Notes: generated by a model from the sequence alone, not told the origin. A stretch of 64,000 nucleotides of DNA from Phascolarctos cinereus (GCF_002099425.1 NW_018344186.1:1079501-1143500), one strand, 5' to 3'; counted from the first letter of the stretch, positions 20,706 through 30,492 are shown. Made by a program: numbers and translations.

Positions 20706-20937
20706 CAGAGACACACATCTGGGGAGAGCCAGAAATGTCCCATCTTGTTTTTAGCTCTGTCAAAAAAAAAAAAAAAGATAGTCACTGCCTCCGTCCCCCT
20801 TTCTTCTATCTTCTAAGAACTTTTTTTCATGGTAATTACCATTTGGTATTGCAAGACCCTGATGTGCAGCCTGGATCAGCACCAAAGAATGACTCAAATC
20901 TTTTCAGTATGATTTTAGTGTAAAGGCTATGTAAAGG

Positions 20938-21131
20938 ATGGTATAGTTGATGGAGGCCTGACCTTAGAACCTGGAAGACAAGTTTTTCTTGTGACACATA
21001 CTATATGTACAACCATGACTAAGTCACCTAACTCTGTGAGATTATAATTGCAGACAGGTTTCTTATCTACATCATTGATAGGAGTTTCTCTGGCAAAAAA
21101 ATCCCTTCCTTGACCAAAACACAAGTCTGAG

Positions 21132-21132
<1 letters not shown>
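20938..21132 (+). repeat. M-type SINE, near full length
   Basis: GATGGAGGCCTGACCTTAGA, ACTAAGTCACCTAACTCTGT, ATTATAATTGCAGACAGGTT, ATTGATAGGAGTTTCTCTGG and AAACACAAGTCTGAGCT. A CA microsatellite begins directly at its 3' end. Confidence 0.75.
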
Positions 21133-21199
<67 letters not shown>

Positions 21200-21210
21200 A
21201 CACACATATA
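21133..21210. repeat. (CA)n microsatellite at a SINE tail
   Basis: About 36 CA units with one TA interruption, then a short TA patch. Cys/Val-rich reverse frames here are artefacts. Confidence 0.95.
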
Positions 21211-21514
21211 TTCTAATCGTTTGAAAACTGGTAATCTGTGTGCAATACGTGCTAACCCCAAAATGCAGGAATATTATATAACCCACAGCCCAATATCCCT
21301 TTTCTAGCCATTCTAGATAAATGATCATTTATTCTGTGTAGGGAGAATTTACGCATACACATAGAAATAAGTTGGAAAATAGATAATTCAGATGTTTTGT
21401 ATTTTCTTCATGTAAACAGTGGGAATGTGCCAAAAATCATTGGCAGCATCAGCTCCTGAGTATCGTCTTTCACCTCTGTGTCAGTAGGGGAGAAAGCAGT
21501 GTAGGTGAAGAATA
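21211..21514. other. Unassigned stretch
   Basis: No gene or recognised repeat. Confidence 0.4.
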
Positions 21515-21640
21515 AGTGTACAACTAGGCAGTTGAGTACCAGTTCTCATCTTCCTAACCAGTCGTATGATATTGATGAAGTCATTTCCTGTCTATGAGAC
21601 TGAATTATCTCATCTGGGAAATGGAAAGTTTCTAAGACCG
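21515..21640 (+). repeat. MIR-like SINE fragment
   Basis: AGGCAGTTGAGTACCAGTTC, GATGAAGTCATTTCCTGTCT and TTATCTCATCTGGGAAATGG, a diverged SINE core. Confidence 0.55.
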
Positions 21641-21677
21641 CGCTTCACTTGATTTATATCTTTTGTAAACATGATAA

Positions 21678-21880
21678 AGGGCAGGTAGGTGGCTCAGTGC
21701 CTAGAGCACTGAGCTGGGAATCGAGAAGAGTAGCCTTCTTGAGTTCAAATCCAGCCTCAGACACTTATAAGACCTTAGGTAAGTCACTTAATGCTTGTTA
21801 TTATCTCTGCCAAGAAAATCCCAAATAGGGTCACAAAGAGTTGGATACAACTAAAACGGCTGAATGACAACAATATGCAT
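21678..21880 (+). repeat. W-type SINE with internal deletion and target duplication
   Basis: Head GGGCAGGTAGGTGGCTCAGT and the full W 3' end (AAAATCCCAAATAGGGTCAC, GGATACAACTAAAACGGCTG) are present. The TTTCCTCATCTGTAAAATG-containing middle is missing, so this copy is about 50 bp short. ACATGATAA flanks both sides (21669-21677, 21881-21889). Confidence 0.9.
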
Positions 21881-21960
21881 ACATGATAAGCTTCTTTGTT
21901 CATCCTCAGGAGTTGTCATTCTTCAATCTATTAGATTTTGATGGATCTGGAAGGTGGTTT

Positions 21961-21970
21961 GGGGTGTGTG

Positions 21971-22008
<38 letters not shown>

Positions 22009-22022
22009 ACATATATATATAT
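21961..22022. repeat. (GT)n/(TA)n microsatellite
   Basis: About 20 GT units, then TTTAC and a TA run. Confidence 0.93.
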
Positions 22023-22103
22023 GTGTCTGTGTGCCCATAAAAATATTCATATATAAATGCATAGATACACATACATATTTTCATTTTCCCATTTTCTTCT
22101 CAG

Positions 22104-22131
22104 ATAAAGTTTTATTTTTGACAGAAACAAG
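22104..22131 (+). other. Weak 28-nt microexon candidate
   Basis: A pyrimidine-rich tract ending TTTTCTTCTCAG precedes 28 nt that end at ACAAG|GTAAGA. Both splice sites look usable, but the segment is too short to test by coding content and lies between two TG microsatellites. Chance is likely. Confidence 0.15.
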
Positions 22132-22269
22132 GTAAGAAGATTAACAGGGAACCCTTTTTCCCATAGCAATACATTTCTTCTTCCTTGATTTGCTTTGGGT
22201 GAATCATCTCCTTTGCCTGGCTTTAAAAAAAAAACTATCACCAATTTTTTTTTCACCTGGAGATCACTG

Positions 22270-22272
<3 letters not shown>

Positions 22273-22301
<29 letters not shown>
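22273..22301. repeat. (TG)n microsatellite
   Basis: About 14 TG units. Confidence 0.93.
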
Positions 22302-22739
22302 CTGCTGGTCTTTTCTCTGAATGTTCGCCATTCTAACACTGGCAATAGAAATTGGGAGAAAATAGCCTGATTGAAATAAGAGTTATGTCAAGAAAGAGGA
22401 TTTGACCTGAGCTCCTTAGTGATTACATTGATTTACTTCAGCAAAGAACTAGCTAGACACATTATACCTTGCTATTGTGAATAAGCATTTAAAAAAAAAT
22501 TTGTCCTAAGATACATCCTTCAAATGATGAAAATATATGAGAATTATTTACTTCTCAATGATAATTTAAAAATATGTATTGACAGATTAAATTGAGTCCA
22601 CTGGTGAAGAGAAGTAACTAAGAAAAAGTCACCCCAAAATGGAATTTCAGACAATTGGGTTTCACGTTTATGGCACTAATCTTAATGACATTAATAAGAA
22701 GATGGATTAGACTTACTCTGTGTGGCTCAAGAAAACAGA
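22302..22739. other. Unassigned stretch
   Basis: AT-rich, no gene or recognised repeat. Confidence 0.4.
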
Positions 22740-23735
22740 ACTAACTCAGCTCGGCTCAATAAACATCTATAAAGCACTACTTATGAAAAAGCAACTTGGG
22801 GCTAAGAACCAGGGATATTAAAATGAAGCTTACTTCCTACATGTATGATACAACCTGTACGCAGATGAGTCAAGCTAAGATAATTGGTTGAGGAAAAGTA
22901 AACCAGCAACTGGACAGAATTAAGAAAGGTTTGGTGTAGGAGGTTACACACAAGGGGATCCTTGAAGAAAGCTAAGACTTCTAAGAGGTAGAGGTCATAA
23001 GGGAGGGTATTTCACAAATGGAGGGCCATCTGTGCAAAAAGACAAAGCGGGGGGGATAGAGAAACAAGTATCAGTCTGAAATAGCAAGATTGGAGAAAGA
23101 TTTTTTTAAAATAATTTTACAAGTCAGGCTGAAGAATTTATATGGTACCTAAATGCAATAGGCCTACTGGTGTTTTGTTTTGTTTTTCTTCTTTGTTTTT
23201 AAGAGGGGGCAGCCAAGTGGTGCAGTGAATAGAGCACCGGCCCTAGAGTCAGGAGGGACTTGAGTTCAAATCCAACTTCAGACAGTTGATAACTTGCTGT
23301 GTGACCCTGGGTAAGCCACTTAACCCCAATTACCTAGCCCCTTCCCGCCCCCCAAATAAAGAAAGAAAGAAAAAGAAAGGAATTAATGCAGTTCTGTGCA
23401 TTAAAAATTATTATTTTGTCAACTATAAAGAAGATGGGTCAAGGAAAGGTTAGTGAGCCATCTCAATAGTCCAGGGAAGGGATAATGAAGATGGTAGCTA
23501 CGTGAGTGAAGGGAAGGTGATAGATTAAAGAAATTTTGCTGGACAAGTATAAATAATATATTTGACCACTAACTGAATATATGAGATAAGAGAAAGAAAG
23601 GCATTAGAGATAATTCCTTGGGCAAAAATCTGGGTAATTGGAAGGATAGTGATGTCCTCAATAGAAATAGGAAGTTTAGAAGAAGGGACAATATTAGGAG
23701 GAAAGGTAATGGATTAATTCTCTTTGGGGCTGCTA
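22740..23735 (-). repeat. L2 LINE, long reversed copy with a nested W SINE
   Basis: It begins with the reversed L2 3' end (GGCTCAATAAACATCTATAA, AGCACTACTTATGAAAAAGC). It continues through GGAGGTAGAGGTCATAAGG-like and GAGGGCCATCTGTGCAAAAA blocks, TCTCAATAGTCCAGGGAAGG, GATGGTAGCTACGTGAGTGA and TCCTCAATAGAAATAGGAAG. This is the antisense order of L2 3' UTR and ORF2. A W SINE sits at 23206-23385. No intact frame. Confidence 0.75.
23206..23385 (+). repeat. W-type SINE, short form, inside L2
   Basis: GGGGGCAGCCAAGTGGTGCA, TAGAGCACCGGCCCTAGAGT, GTGTGACCCTGGGTAAGCCA, CCCCAATTACCTAGCCCC, then a GAAA-rich tail. Confidence 0.9.
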
Positions 23736-23754
23736 AGAAAAAATGGGTAGAAGT

Positions 23755-23995
23755 CATAAGAAGCTAGAGTTTGGCTCAATGTAAGCAAGACATTTTTCAT
23801 AATTAGAGTCATCTGAAATGGAATTACTGCTTTATGAGGTGGAGAATTTGCCCATCCCTGGAGGTATTTGAGCAAAGCCTGGATAACAGTTTGCCAAGGA
23901 TGTTGTAAAGGAGATTTATGCATGAGGTAGAATATTGGACTAGGTGTCCTCTAAGGTCTTTTATACCTCTAGATTGTAGGATGTAGTCCTGTAGC
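23755..23995 (+). repeat. CR1/L3-like LINE 3' end
   Basis: TTGCCCATCCCTGGAGGTAT, TTGAGCAAAGCCTGGATAAC, TGCCAAGGATGTTGTAAAGG, TATTGGACTAGGTGTCCTCT and TTATACCTCTAGATTGTAGG follow the family tail in order. Confidence 0.75.
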
Positions 23996-24099
23996 CAGTT
24001 TGGGGGAAGTTCCACTTCCCCTCGCTATTTCATATTAAGTTAAGCATTATATATTTATCCCAATTAGCAACATATTCTGAATCATTAATGTATTTAAAG

Positions 24100-24215
24100 A
24101 AATGGACCAATCATGAAATATGTACCTACTCCTTTCTAGGCAAGGGGGATGTAGAAATAAAAATGAAATAGTCGCTACCCTCAAGGAGCTTGTATTCTTT
24201 CAATGAAGAAGCACT
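24100..24215 (-). repeat. L2 LINE 3' end fragment, reversed
   Basis: GTAGAAATAAAAATGAAATA and TACCCTCAAGGAGCTTGTAT match the reversed L2 3' UTR. Confidence 0.65.
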
Positions 24216-25450
24216 GTTTAGCGGTCTGTTTTTATTGATAGGACAAAGATACAGTTTTGTCCAAATTATTAGTAATTTCTAGTTCTTGAAGTCCAAGCTA
24301 ATTAAGTTTGCTATCAAGAGTTCTGCCTATTGTGGATGAAGGAAGGGATTTTTTAATTATGCTTCTAAGCCAGCCATCCCTTCTATCACCCCTCCCCCAA
24401 AAGAAAAACCTGAGAAATATTTTTCAATTGGCCAGCAAGTCACTGTCAGTGTAGTGGATCTCATAACTTCCCCATAGACACACCTCTAAAGATGGAAGTA
24501 TTTTGTAAATACAGGACAATAATATATATAGGCTTATCAGTTTATATGGTGGCACAATACTTGAAGGCATTTAAATAGAATGTTAGATTCCTGAGAGCCA
24601 TGATTATTTTGTTTTTGTCTCCCTAGCCCATAGCCCAGTTCCTAGCATGTTGTAGGCTTTTAATTAGTTTTTATTTAAAACTATTAAAAATAGCTTGTTT
24701 GAACTGATAGTATACTTATCAATGCTATTCTTTAATGCTCGGAAGTACATTAACCCAAGGAAGATGGAATCAGATTGTGTCTTATTAGAATCTCAGTACC
24801 AGAAATCAGTGTAAAAAGTTGTGAACCACATCTCCTAGTCTGCCAGCAGCCACATAGTTCCAGAGCTTTTGCCTGCCTCCCCCAATCATTCACAGAAAAA
24901 GATGATAGGCTCTGTTTAGTTTCCACCATTTTCTGTTCTTATCCATTTCAAAATGTTATGCTGCTTTGTCGGAAGTCATATTTGCACTCCTATGGTCACA
25001 ATCTTTTCTTGTGGTCTATGATCTATGTGTAACCTACTCTTAGCATCCACTTCCATCCACCATCATGTAACACTGTTCCGAAGTAAGCCAGATCTGATGG
25101 TTACCAGATTCAATTCAGGAATACCGAAATAAACACACTTTGAATTCAATGAGGTTTCTTCTACCATCAATAGAATATGATGATTTTTCGGAGATCACTG
25201 AGATTCTTCTCTATCATCTACTTAAAGTAGCTAATATTTTGTGATTTTAGATTTTATCTGAAATGCTTTTTCTTTGCTTATTTTCAGGGATTCTTTTTTA
25301 AAGTAAAAGCTTCTAACTCTATGTATTTTTTCATAATAATGAAATATATCTTCAAAAGAACCTTTCCTCTTATCTACTGTTATAGACCTAAGGTCTATCA
25401 GCAATAGAAAAAGACTCTTACTTGGGAGCAATAAAGAAGAGTCTAAAGGA
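24216..25450. other. Mostly unassigned stretch
   Basis: A short, diverged L2 3' end in sense orientation lies near 24600-24690 (CATAGCCCAGTTCCTAGCAT). The remainder has no recognised repeat and no exon with supportable splice sites. The frames at 24775-25032 and 25231-25431 are chance-length. Confidence 0.4.
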
Positions 25451-25454
25451 CCTA

Positions 25455-25985
25455 TATGTAAAAAAAATAAATATAGCAGCTCTTTATTTTTAATGCCAAA
25501 GAACTGGAAATTAAGGAGTTGTCCACCATTTGGGGATGGCTGAACAAATTATGGTATGTAAATGTAATGGAAGACTATTGAGCTGTAGGAATTAATGAAA
25601 ATGATGGTTTAAAGAAACTTGAAAAGACTCTATCTACTGATTCAGAGCCAAGTGAACAGAATCAAAAGAAAAATCCATACAGTAAGATTAATACTATAAA
25701 AATAAATAACTTTGAAAGACTTAAGAACTCTTATCAATACAGTGACCAACCACAGTTCTAGGACAGATGGTAAAACATATTACCCAACTCCTGAAAAAGT
25801 ATGAGACTCCAGGTGAAGAATGTAATGTTTTGAATGAATTTATTTTGCTTTGCTATGTATATTTGCTACGAGAGTTTTATTTTCTTTTTTTCAGAGGTGA
25901 TGAGGATGGGTAATGAGAAAAGGGAAAATAGGTTCTATTATTTTGAAAGATAACACTTAACTTAAAAATAATAAGTTATGAAACA
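25455..25985 (+). repeat. L1 LINE 3' end (ORF2 C-terminus and 3' UTR)
   Basis: AGCAGCTCTTTATTTTTAAT, GCCAAAGAACTGGAAATTAA, GGCTGAACAAATTATGGTAT and TAATGGAAGACTATTGAGCT are the marsupial version of the L1 ORF2 C-terminal region (KLWY---MEYY-A motif). AGCCAAGTGAACAGAATCAA and a long 3' UTR follow. No intact frame. Confidence 0.8.
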
Positions 25986-26104
25986 TTTTCAAAAACAACA
26001 TAAAGGAATAGGTCTTGGAGTTTCTGGGATCTAGAGCTAAATTTCAAATAAAAAGAGATCAAAAGTAGGTGCCTATCATCACAGAGTTGTGAAGATCAAA
26101 TAAG

Positions 26105-26460
26105 ATCATGGGATCATAGAACTAAAGGTGAAAGGGAGCTTAGCCATCAACTGTTCCACATGGAGACTTCATTGTCTAAATGGGGAAACTGAGGCCAGAA
26201 AGGTTAAATGAATTGTCCAGCATCACACAGGTAAATGCCAGAAGTAGTATTTTATCTGTATCTCTTGACTCAAAAGTCATAATAATGAGCTCACATTTAT
26301 GTTATATTTATATTGCATCATAATCAACAATTTGTGAAGTACTTTCTTTATACAAGCTCTATCAGCTAAGTATAACAAGTATTATTGTCTATATTTTGTT
26401 GAGACTCAGAGAGGTTGTGTGAATTTCTCAAAGTTATGTACAATGTCACTAGGATTTTAG
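26105..26460 (-). repeat. Two MIR-like SINEs in tandem, reversed
   Basis: About 26105-26285: CATAGAACTAAAGGTGAAAG, CTGAGGCCAGAAAGGTTAAA, CACAGGTAAATGCCAGAAG. About 26290-26460: GCTCACATTTATGTTATATT, GAGACTCAGAGAGGTTGTGT. Confidence 0.65.
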
Positions 26461-26578
26461 TCAAAATAAACATTTATTAACCACCCACTGTGTACAGAAT
26501 GCTGTTAGACCTTGGGGGTGATAGTCTCTTACATAGTCCTTGGCTTCGTGGAATTTACAAGCTAGCATGCTGGTGATA
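26461..26578 (-). repeat. L2 LINE 3' end, reversed
   Basis: AAATAAACATTTATTAACCA, CCCACTGTGTACAGAATGCT and GCTTCGTGGAATTTACAAGC are the reversed L2 3' terminus. Confidence 0.75.
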
Positions 26579-26581
26579 TAC

Positions 26582-26654
<73 letters not shown>

Positions 26655-26690
26655 TGTGTATATATATATATATGTGTGTATATATATGTG

Positions 26691-26723
<33 letters not shown>

Positions 26724-26743
26724 GTGTGTGTATGTATGTATAT
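26579..26743. repeat. (TG)n/(TA)n compound microsatellite
   Basis: About 28 TG units, then blocks of TA with TGTGTG interspersed. It splits two reversed L2 3' fragments. The Tyr/Ile and His/Thr repeat frames over it are artefacts. Confidence 0.95.
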
Positions 26744-26789
26744 ATGGCTCTAAAAACAATATGGTGCCAGATTGTCAAGGGCTTTTGAT

Positions 26790-27190
26790 TCAGTTCACAT
26801 TAACAAACACTTATTAATATCTCCTTTGCTTAGTGCCATACACTAGGTACTGGGAATCCTAAGAAAGAGGCAACCAGCCTCTTCACCCAGGGACTACACT
26901 CTAGACTTTGCAATTTCCTCCATAGGCAACAGGGAGGAATTGGACAGCTTTGAACAAAAGAATGGCATGGCACTTGTAGGTAAAGAGAAAAGAAAGATTT
27001 GATAACAATGTGAAGAATGGTTTAGGAAGCAGAAGGAGGAAAGATGGGATGAGTAGTTAGGAAGTGATTGTAGGAGTTTAAAATGGCAGTTGTTAAGGAA
27101 CTGTGCTAGGATGGTGAGAGAGAAAATAGACTGCAGAGGATGTATTTGAGGGATTTTGTGGAAGCAAAATCCAAGGCAGGATTGGATAGT
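26790..27190 (-). repeat. L2 LINE fragment, reversed
   Basis: AACAAACACTTATTAATATC, CTTAGTGCCATACACTAGGT, then a purine-rich antisense body (GGCAACAGGGAGGAATTGGA, AGAATGGCATGGCACTTGTA). Confidence 0.65.
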
Positions 27191-27306
27191 AGATAGAGAA
27201 CTATCCTTTAAGCCAACAGGACTTTGGTTTAGTGTCTGTCTCTGATACATACTTACTGTTTCTGGGTAAGTCACATAACATCTCATCTAGGGAACTGTCT
27301 CTAAGG
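27190..27306 (+). repeat. M-type SINE, left part (split by W)
   Basis: GTAGATAGAGAACTATCCTT, ACAGGACTTTGGTTTAGTGT, TTCTGGGTAAGTCACATAAC, then GGGAACTGTCTCTAAG, which is where the W SINE entered. Confidence 0.75.
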
Positions 27307-27310
27307 CTGT

Positions 27311-27550
27311 GGTGTTGATTAGTCATTTCAGTTGTCTACAACTCTCTGTGACCCCATTTAGGGTTTTCTTGGCAAAGATAGTGGAATGGTTTGCCATTTC
27401 TTTCTCCAACTCATTTTAAGGATGAGGAAATGGAGGCAAACGAAGTTAAGTGACTTGCTCAGGATCACACAGCTAGTAAGTATCTGACGCCAGATGTGAA
27501 CTCAGGTCTTCCTCAGGCCATGCTCTATCCTCTGTGCCACCCAGCTGTCC
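27311..27550 (-). repeat. W-type SINE, full length, inserted in an M SINE
   Basis: TTGATTAGTCATTTCAGTTG, GACCCCATTTAGGGTTTTCT, TGGAATGGTTTGCCATTTCT, GGATCACACAGCTAGTAAGT and GTGCCACCCAGCTGTCC. Flanks CTAAGGCTGT and CTAAGAATAT are a decayed target duplication. Confidence 0.92.
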
Positions 27551-27655
27551 CTAAGAATATAACTTTCAGGGAAGGTGTCAACCTACATTTATAGATGTAG
27601 TTTTCTTCCTGGGAGTTACCAATAAAAGTAAAGCTACAAATCCAGTTCCAATCCC
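27551..27655 (+). repeat. M-type SINE, right part
   Basis: CTAAGAATATAACTTTCAGG, AAGGTGTCAACCTACATTTA, TCTTCCTGGGAGTTACCAAT and CTACAAATCCAGTTCC complete the M element. Confidence 0.8.
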
Positions 27656-27699
27656 AAAAACTCCATGGTAACGCCATATGAGAAGGGGTTTCAATAATA

Positions 27700-27772
27700 G
27701 CTTTTACATACATATACACATATGTGTATGTATATAAACATATATATGTATGTATGTGTGTGTACATGTATC
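27700..27772. repeat. TA/TATG-rich microsatellite
   Basis: Alternating ACATAC, TATG and GT units. Partly self-complementary. Confidence 0.85.
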
Positions 27773-27779
27773 ACATGAA

Positions 27780-27885
27780 TGTCACAAAGTGCTCGTTTTA
27801 CAAATATTATTATTCTTACAACAACCCTGGAAATTATGTGCTTTTATTAATCCTAGTTTTGCAGTTGTGGAAACTAAGGTAAATA
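27780..27885 (-). repeat. MIR-like SINE fragment
   Basis: TCTTACAACAACCCTGGAAA, GCAGTTGTGGAAACTAAGGT: a reversed MIR 3' portion. Confidence 0.6.
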
Positions 27886-27889
27886 GAAG

Positions 27890-28128
27890 TTATTTTGTAG
27901 ATAAGGCATAATCACTGTTTTCAAGTATTAAAAGGATTTGAGAAGGGAACTGACTTGCTCTGTTTTGTACCAAAGGTCAGAACCTGGAGTAGTGGGGGTA
28001 GAAATTAAAAAGAGGAAATTTTAAGCTTGATTTCAACAATCATAACAGTGCAAAAGTGGGATGGGCTGCCTTAAGAACTGGGTGGAGCTCTTCAAGCTAA
28101 GGCTGGGCAAGGCATTGGGTAAGATACA
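27890..28128 (+). repeat. CR1/L3-like LINE 3' end, left part
   Basis: AAAGTGGGATGGGCTGCCTT, AGAACTGGGTGGAGCTCTTC and AAGCTAAGGCTGGGCAAGGC match the family before the last 60 or so bases, which reappear at 28373. Confidence 0.7.
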
Positions 28129-28229
28129 CAGGCAGCTAGGTGGTATAACCTTCACATCCTGCTTAGCTGTGTGGCTTTATGTAAGCCACTTCAACATCTC
28201 TTAGTCTCAGTTACCTTGTCTGTAAAATG

Positions 28230-28266
<37 letters not shown>

Positions 28267-28372
28267 CTACTTCCATAGAGTTGTGAGATTTAAATAAGAT
28301 GACATATATTAAGTACTTTATAGAACTTAAAGTGCTCTATGAATGATACTATTGCTGTTGTTAATACTTTTT
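28129..28372 (+). repeat. SINE (W head with MIR-type body) carrying an AAT array
   Basis: It starts CAGGCAGCTAGGTGGTATAA. Then come TTAGCTGTGTGGCTTTATGT, CTTGTCTGTAAAATGGAGTT, an (AAT)n array at 28233-28264 and a MIR-like 3' end (TAGAGTTGTGAGATTTAAAT). It interrupts a CR1/L3 tail. Confidence 0.75.
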
Positions 28373-28440
28373 TATGTGTATAGGTTGGACTGCATGATTA
28401 CTCGGGTCCCATCAGAGTTTCAGCTCTGTGATTCTGTGAG
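28373..28440 (+). repeat. CR1/L3-like LINE 3' end, right part
   Basis: TAGGTTGGACTGCATGATTA, CAGCTCTGTGATTCTGTGAG: the terminal segment of the interrupted LINE. Confidence 0.7.
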
Positions 28441-29033
28441 TAAATAAGACTATAGAGAGAGACCATGGAAAGGGAAGAGGGAAGTCTTCTCTATATTAGA
28501 CTACACCTTCTTATTGCTAAAGAATTGTGACACAGTTTACTAATGGTTTATGTCTGATACCTACTGAATGAGGTCTGTGGAAAACCAAGATAATATGAAA
28601 GACTAAGACTAGCTCACTAAAGACATAAGTAACCTTTCATTTAAAAAAATCACTATTGAGTAGGAATGAAGGGAAAGGTAGAGTTAGCTGCTTGTGTAAG
28701 TTAAAGGGACTCCTTCAAATTAGTCAGAGCTGACAATATGAATTTCACATTCCAAATGCATGTCCAGTTTAGGTTGGGTTAGTAGCACCATCTATGTATG
28801 ATGGATAGCACATTAGCATTTGTCAAGGCAGTAAAAATAATTGCATAGCAAAAGTGAAATTTGGTAACGAGGTTTCCATGGAGTTAAAGCAGTTCTCTGA
28901 ATCATTTGGTTAGATATGGTGATATCAATCTTTGTTTCACACTCTCAGAATGAACTGTGGAATTAAAAAAAAAACTTGTGAAATCTGTGCTTTCCCACAT
29001 ATCTTTGAAAGCCAAACTTATTGAATAGCTTAC
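28441..29033. other. Unassigned stretch
   Basis: No repeat recognised. It would lie in the intron downstream of the minus-strand exon candidate. Confidence 0.4.
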
Positions 29034-29329
29034 CTGGTAGAAGACAGTAAATCTATTGCCATTCTTGATATCTTGTGTTTTAGAATCTGTGTGATAAATA
29101 TGCACTGTATAGGGACTGTCATATCTGATTAATACCTTAAACTCTCTGGGTATGTTCCTTGATGTATAGGCATTGCACTGACTCTGTGGGCTCCCCACCA
29201 CGCAGGCATCAGCATCAGCTTCCAAGCAGGTCTCCTGCTGTGTGTTTCTCCTACATGTCGTATGCTCAGCTGTCATCTTTGCTAAAGGATTTTCAGTTTG
29301 GAAAATAATTTGCAATGAGGATGTTCTTG
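29034..29329 (-). other. Candidate internal exon of an unrecognised protein
   Basis: On the minus strand a 296-nt segment is open in one frame. It is bounded by a pyrimidine-rich acceptor (TTGCTTCCCATTCTTCAG) and a strong donor (TTCTACCAG|GTAAGC). The surrounding open frame is about 165 codons, the longest in the window that is not repeat-made. The translation has four cysteines in its first half (CRR, TCLEAD, ACVVG, QCNAY), then a strand-like half with VLIRYDSPYTVHIYH and NGNRFTVFYQ. That would suit an extracellular domain. I cannot name a family. Start phase is 1 and end phase 0. Alternatives are a degraded retrocopy or a chance frame. No partner exon is certain in the window. Confidence 0.4.
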
Positions 29330-29676
29330 CTGAAGAATGGGAAGCAATTATGTCTGAAGGCCTGGGGTGGGGGGGTTCATAATGTGTACTCTGAAACATC
29401 TATATAATGTGGGAAGCAAGGCAACAAAGAGTGCCCCTTTTGGGTGGACATTGGAAGGAGAAAAGTGGCTTTTGGGTTTTTCTCCTTTTTTACCATATTT
29501 TTTAATGTAGAAGCTCCTTAAAGCAATTATAACAGGGTAATCCTGTGCTGTGATGTTGGACTACGTGTGATGTCTATTTAAAACTGCCCATGTAACAGGA
29601 AAAAAAAATATCCTCAATCATCATGTTGTAAATTGGAATTTAATTAGCCTGCCATGTAGAAAATTTCTTCTTGTAT

Positions 29677-29745
29677 ATGAAGTGTCCCAAAAGTTTTAGT
29701 ACTGTTTTAAGCTTTGCTGCGCCAAGATTTTCAAGACACCCTGTC
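29677..29745. mobile_element. Tiny mariner-type MITE
   Basis: The left end GAAGTGTCCCAAAAGTTTTA and the right end, which reverse-complements to ACAGGGTGTCTTGAAAATCT, are imperfect inverted repeats of the 'GGGTGTCCCAAAAGTCTTAG' mariner class. The middle keeps GTTTTAAGCTTTGC. It is about 69 bp, non-coding and old, and a TA lies at the left boundary. Confidence 0.7.
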
Positions 29746-29804
29746 TTCTTGTGGTAAGTATCACTTTGGTTTTCCTGTTGTCATTAAGATGTATGTGTAT
29801 GGTA

Positions 29805-30025
29805 TCAGGTTAGATGTATCAACCTGAAGTCAGAAGATGAGTTTGAGGCCTGTCTCCTCCACTTATCTCTGTAATATAGGGCAAATCACCTTACCTTTCT
29901 GAATCTTAGGTTTTTTCCTCAAAAAAAAGGATGATAATGTGTGTACTACCTATCTTGTTAGGCAAAGTTGTTATGAATGTCAAATTGTATAATTTATGTG
30001 AAATGATTTTGTGGCCAAGATTTCT
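29805..30025 (+). repeat. MIR-like SINE
   Basis: CCTGAAGTCAGAAGATGAGT, GGCAAATCACCTTACCTTTC, CTACCTATCTTGTTAGGCAA and GAATGTCAAATTGTATAAT. Confidence 0.7.
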
Positions 30026-30454
30026 AAGTAAATAATATGACTATTATGTTGGTATAGAATCTCAACCCCTATTTGGAATTTTTCATGAAAAAACATGCTT
30101 GTCTAAACAGAAAAAAAATAGCTTAAATATCTTCATAAACATAATATATACATATATATATAATTTATTAGACATTGTTTCTGTAATTTCTCTAATATTT
30201 CTTTGATATTCTCTAATTATCTCTCAAGCTGCACTCCCAATGCAGATGAACCCTTATTTCAAGCAAACCAGTATATAAAATTGACAAATTTATAAAGCAG
30301 CTAAATGATGGGTTAGCTGTTTGCTTTAAAAAATTATTCTTCCACTTTATTAAAGGATTAAAATTCTTTTAAGGAACGAGATTCCAGGTGCATTTAAAAT
30401 ATTCAACTTACAAACAAGTATTTAGGAATACACTTATAGTTCATGTACACAAGC
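30026..30454. other. Unassigned AT-rich stretch
   Basis: No gene or recognised repeat. Confidence 0.4.

Positions 30455-30492
<38 letters not shown>

Noticed and set aside
26461-26817. Tyr/Ile, Thr/His and Cys/Val repeat frames
   Set aside because: Produced by the TG/TA microsatellite.
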